Positions 14,188 to 14,713 of a DNA stretch of 14,713 bases are shown here, piece by piece (the first letter of the stretch is position 1; every line of letters starts with the position of its first letter). Position numbers and translations under genes: made by a program. This DNA comes from Hyphomicrobiales bacterium (GTDB taxonomy: Bacteria > Pseudomonadota > Alphaproteobacteria > Rhizobiales > Aestuariivirgaceae): contig PLXI01000126.1 of assembly GCA_003151375.1 (NCBI GenBank), positions 1 through 14,713 on the forward strand, read 5' to 3'. A model generated the notes under the pieces. That model was not told the DNA's origin. It ran no database searches and worked only from the letters and a program-made list of their open reading frames with translations.

Positions 14188-14713
14188 ATGGCCGAATTTA
14201 AACTCTATTGCTTTGGCGAAAGTGGCAACTCTTACAAGGCTGCTTTGATGCTGCAACTCTGCGGACTTGATTGGGAACCAATCAAGATTGAGTTTTTTAC
14301 GGGTGGCACCCGCCGGCCCGATTTTAAAGAACGCCTCAATGAAATGGGTGAAGCACCTGTGTTGGAACACAACGGAAAGCTTCTCTCACAATCTGGCGTT
14401 ATTCTTGACTATCTTGCCTCACTGACTGGAAAGTTCGGTTGGAATAACGATGATGAACGTCGTGAGATTTATCGCTGGATATTGTTTGATAATCATAAGT
14501 TCACTTCATCTATCGCCACGTTGCGCTATCTCATCACATTGATGAAGCAGCCTGAAAATGACGTGACCAAATTTTTGTTAGGACGGGTGAACGGTTCCAT
14601 GAAAGTGCTGGAAGTGCATCTTGCAAAGCATGACTTCATCGCCTGCGACCGCCCCACAATCGCTGATCTTTCAATTTGCGGTTATTTGTATTTTGGCGAT
14701 GAACTGCCGTTTG
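14188..14713 (+). CDS. Glutathione S-transferase-like protein, N-terminal part (cut by window edge)
   Basis: An open frame of 175 codons runs off the right edge. It starts at ATG 14188, 4 bp after the usp stop, with GAGG eight bases upstream inside the last usp codons. The beginning MAEFKLYCFGESGNSYKAALML is a thioredoxin-fold GST N-terminus with Ser residues in the place of the catalytic Ser/Cys. EAPVLEHNGKLLSQSGVILDYLA (about 54-76) holds the cis-Pro (APVL) and a QS in place of the usual ES glutathione-binding pair. DRPTIADLSICGY near the end of the visible part is the helix N-capping box of the C-terminal domain. It is probably co-transcribed with the transporter and Usp genes. The substrate is not predictable; many alphaproteobacterial GSTs of this kind are uncharacterised. 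Confidence 0.88.
   Translation, partial: MAEFKLYCFGESGNSYKAALMLQLCGLDWEPIKIEFFTGGTRRPDFKERLNEMGEAPVLEHNGKLLSQSGVILDYLASLTGKFGWNNDDERREIYRWILFDNHKFTSSIATLRYLITLMKQPENDVTKFLLGRVNGSMKVLEVHLAKHDFIACDRPTIADLSICGYLYFGDELPF

Noticed and set aside
1..14713. Mobile element, phage, toxin-antitoxin, defence system, CRISPR, tRNA or rRNA
   Set aside because: No transposase or integrase, no direct-repeat array and no RNA-gene signature was seen; gene order and composition look like core chromosome throughout.

Overview
The window looks like chromosomal DNA from an aerobic alphaproteobacterium, possibly Hyphomicrobiales-like. That taxonomic call is an inference from the glgP-glgB order, the ThiO-type (oxygen-using) thiazole branch, moderate GC and gene style; no rRNA or other marker gene is present. 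The genes are mostly housekeeping and densely packed. I see no mobile element, CRISPR array, tRNA or rRNA.

Layout: (1) 1-3349, minus strand: a glycogen operon with glgP (glycogen phosphorylase, TTG start) followed by glgB (branching enzyme), cut by the left edge. (2) 3532-4227, plus strand: queC, for 7-deazaguanine (queuosine precursor) synthesis, transcribed away from glgP across a 182-bp spacer that holds a 21-bp dyad. (3) 4228-10162, minus strand: a complete eight-gene thiamin operon, promoter - TPP riboswitch - thiD - thiO - thiS - thiG - thiE - thiY - thiZ - thiX. Most junctions overlap or are separated by only a few bases. Its last stop codon abuts the queC stop codon, and both lie in the loop of one short inverted repeat. 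(4) 10167-11543, minus strand: an M20-family metallodipeptidase. (5) 11632-14713, plus strand: a likely operon of an SLC13/DASS-type transporter, a tandem universal stress protein overlapping it by 4 bp (ATGA), and a glutathione S-transferase-like gene that starts 4 bp later and runs off the right edge.

How the genes work together: ThiO, ThiS and ThiG supply the thiazole half of thiamin (with ThiF/Dxs-type enzymes from elsewhere). ThiD phosphorylates the pyrimidine and ThiE joins the halves. ThiXYZ should import a pyrimidine precursor of the formylaminopyrimidine type. There is no thiC here, so the operon pairs thiazole synthesis with pyrimidine uptake. The riboswitch leader can be read as a translational switch: the 3' strand of the aptamer and the thiD Shine-Dalgarno compete for the same CU-rich segment.

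The least explained part is the transporter-Usp-GST cluster. The transporter keeps only one of the two canonical SNT motifs of its superfamily, and the Usp is translationally coupled to it, which suggests (but does not prove) that the Usp is a nucleotide-sensing partner of the transporter.
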